Assembly: GCA_026770025.1 (NCBI GenBank)
Contig: JAMXDE010000062.1
Coordinates: 186,001 to 250,000, forward strand
Direction of reading: 5' to 3'
DNA: 64,000 nucleotides
Source: Craspedostauros australis
Lineage: Eukaryota > Bacillariophyta > Bacillariophyceae > Mastogloiales > Achnanthaceae
This document shows positions 62,903-64,000 of the stretch, one piece after another (position 1 is the first letter of the stretch; each line of letters starts with the position of its first letter). The notes beneath the pieces are model-generated. The model was not told where the DNA came from and made no database searches. It saw only the letters and a list, made by a program, of their open reading frames with translations. The position numbers and the translations under genes were made by a program.

Positions 62903-64000
62903 CTCTAATTGCTTTGTTTCTTGGTCGGTCATCCAATGCGCGCGAAATTCGAATGCGCACAACGCTGTGAGTAAACACGATGCAGCCGGTCTTTTGGTCT
63001 TGCTCCTTGTCGCGTTGTTTTGTCACATCGTGTATCAGTGCACTCAACAAGAATCTGGCCAACGCCGTGTGAGTCAATTTCACGCAATGGACGAAGCCGT
63101 CACAATTAACGACGCGAGGATTGCGCTCCTTTGCCGTGACGACTCTTCTCCGCATTATCTATGCCACAATAGGGAATCAACGCTGTGTCGTCATGATAAG
63201 TGTTTCTGCTTCTCCCGAACTGCGATTTTCGGACTATCATTTGTCGTATGCGACGTCGTTTTGGTCGAGTCAAATTCGTTCAGTCACCAATGTCGAGTCA
63301 CAATCTATTGGATCATGAATAAACATTCACGAACTGGATTGGTTCGAGTGAGTCGGATATCCAAACATCTCAAACCTGCAAAGTTAGATCCGCCATCCAG
63401 CAGATCTTGTCTCTTCATCGTTCTTCTGTGTTGTGCTCTCGTTGCTCCACTTCTTGTCATTGCTTGTCGCATCTCGTTCGGAGTGTTTCTGCGCGTGCTC
63501 GAGGAACTGACGCGGTCATTGCAGGCGCCAAACGGCAACGAACGCTGCGATCATGGCATTGAACACGGCGATGCCTCATGTTCTCCCTGGTCATGTTGTC
63601 GTGAAAATGAGGATCGGCCAGAAACGAAAGCACGAATCTTGTCGGCGTCATTTCTTGTTGTGTCATCAGGCCAGATGCATGCATTCATTCTGATGGGAAT
63701 GTCACTTCGATGCATGCGTGGCTCGGCCGGAACAGAGATGGTCTTGGCAGTCCGAATGCGCCGAAGAGTGGATTCACAGCAACACAAACACGTCAACGAG
63801 TACGTGTCATTGGCGGGCGACGATGATGATGATGACCATGCCAGGACGAGACATTGTCCCAATCTGCTTTGGATCGGAGGACTCTTGTGCTGACTGGTGG
63901 CGCATCTACTCCGACCGCATCTCACCAGTGCGGGGTGGAATCGCAAGGGAACGGATGCTGTCCCAGCACGTTTTCTGATAGCACGAGTATCTCCAAAAGA

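Larger units (their letters stand above)
62538..64000. other. Right-end region with CT tracts
   Basis: 5' flank of member E with CT tracts at 62793-62807 and 62881-62902. The long plus-strand frame at 62967-63893 starts at GTG and shows no family motif. No gene called up to the window edge. Confidence 0.5.

Noticed and set aside
62967-63893. 308-codon plus-strand open frame
   Set aside because: It starts with GTG, has no recognisable motif, and its composition is like the surrounding non-coding DNA; ATG starts come only later and shorten it.
1-64000. CRISPR arrays, bacterial operons, rRNA genes
   Set aside because: The tandem repeats found are coding or simple-sequence and have no regular spacers; gene organisation and introns are eukaryotic.

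Overview
The window looks like nuclear DNA from a diatom (photosynthetic stramenopile). The evidence is two heat-shock-factor genes with a diatom-style DNA-binding domain, a plastid preprotein with a signal peptide followed by an ASAFAP-like cleavage site (ASRAFAP), short GT-AG introns in that gene only, and five members of an orphan family that I recall (unverified) as abundant in diatom proteomes. Genes are mostly single-exon and lie on both strands with 0.3-3 kb gaps. There is no sign of bacterial operons, rRNA, tRNA or CRISPR.

Left part (1-17 kb): four members (A-D) of the orphan family carry two short conserved blocks, a VRFS...PTxxG...GPPxT block and a Q(Q)RLETRLLD block, inside otherwise low-complexity proteins. 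Among them sits a GT61-type glycosyltransferase cluster with one intact gene (10185-11651) flanked by two independently broken copies.

Middle (17-31 kb): an ankyrin-repeat gene with a BTB/POZ-like C-terminus, built from twelve nearly identical 102-nt units; an SRR1-like relic with a 5-nt frameshift; a large P-loop NTPase with a possible PD-(D/E)xK-like tail that resembles Crinkler/RHS-type proteins and lacks an in-frame ATG; a collapsed copy of the ankyrin-BTB gene in which head and tail are fused; and a GNAT acetyltransferase.

Right part (31-64 kb): a 1387-residue STAND-type ATPase, a candidate small secreted protein, a secreted RG-repeat protein, the plastid protein, an Mpv17/PMP22 membrane protein, an SGNH/PC-esterase-like type II membrane protein, two HSF paralogues that share a 393-nt almost identical block (5' leader plus DNA-binding domain), a decayed non-LTR-like mobile element between them, and the fifth and largest orphan-family member (E).

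The recurring theme is local duplication and decay: GT61, ankyrin-BTB, HSF and the orphan family each have several copies at different stages. An 8-mer, TACTCGTA/TACGAGTA, occurs 13 times, mostly between genes, and GA/CT tracts lie upstream of several start codons. Functions below are family-level inferences from reading the sequence; no searches were run.
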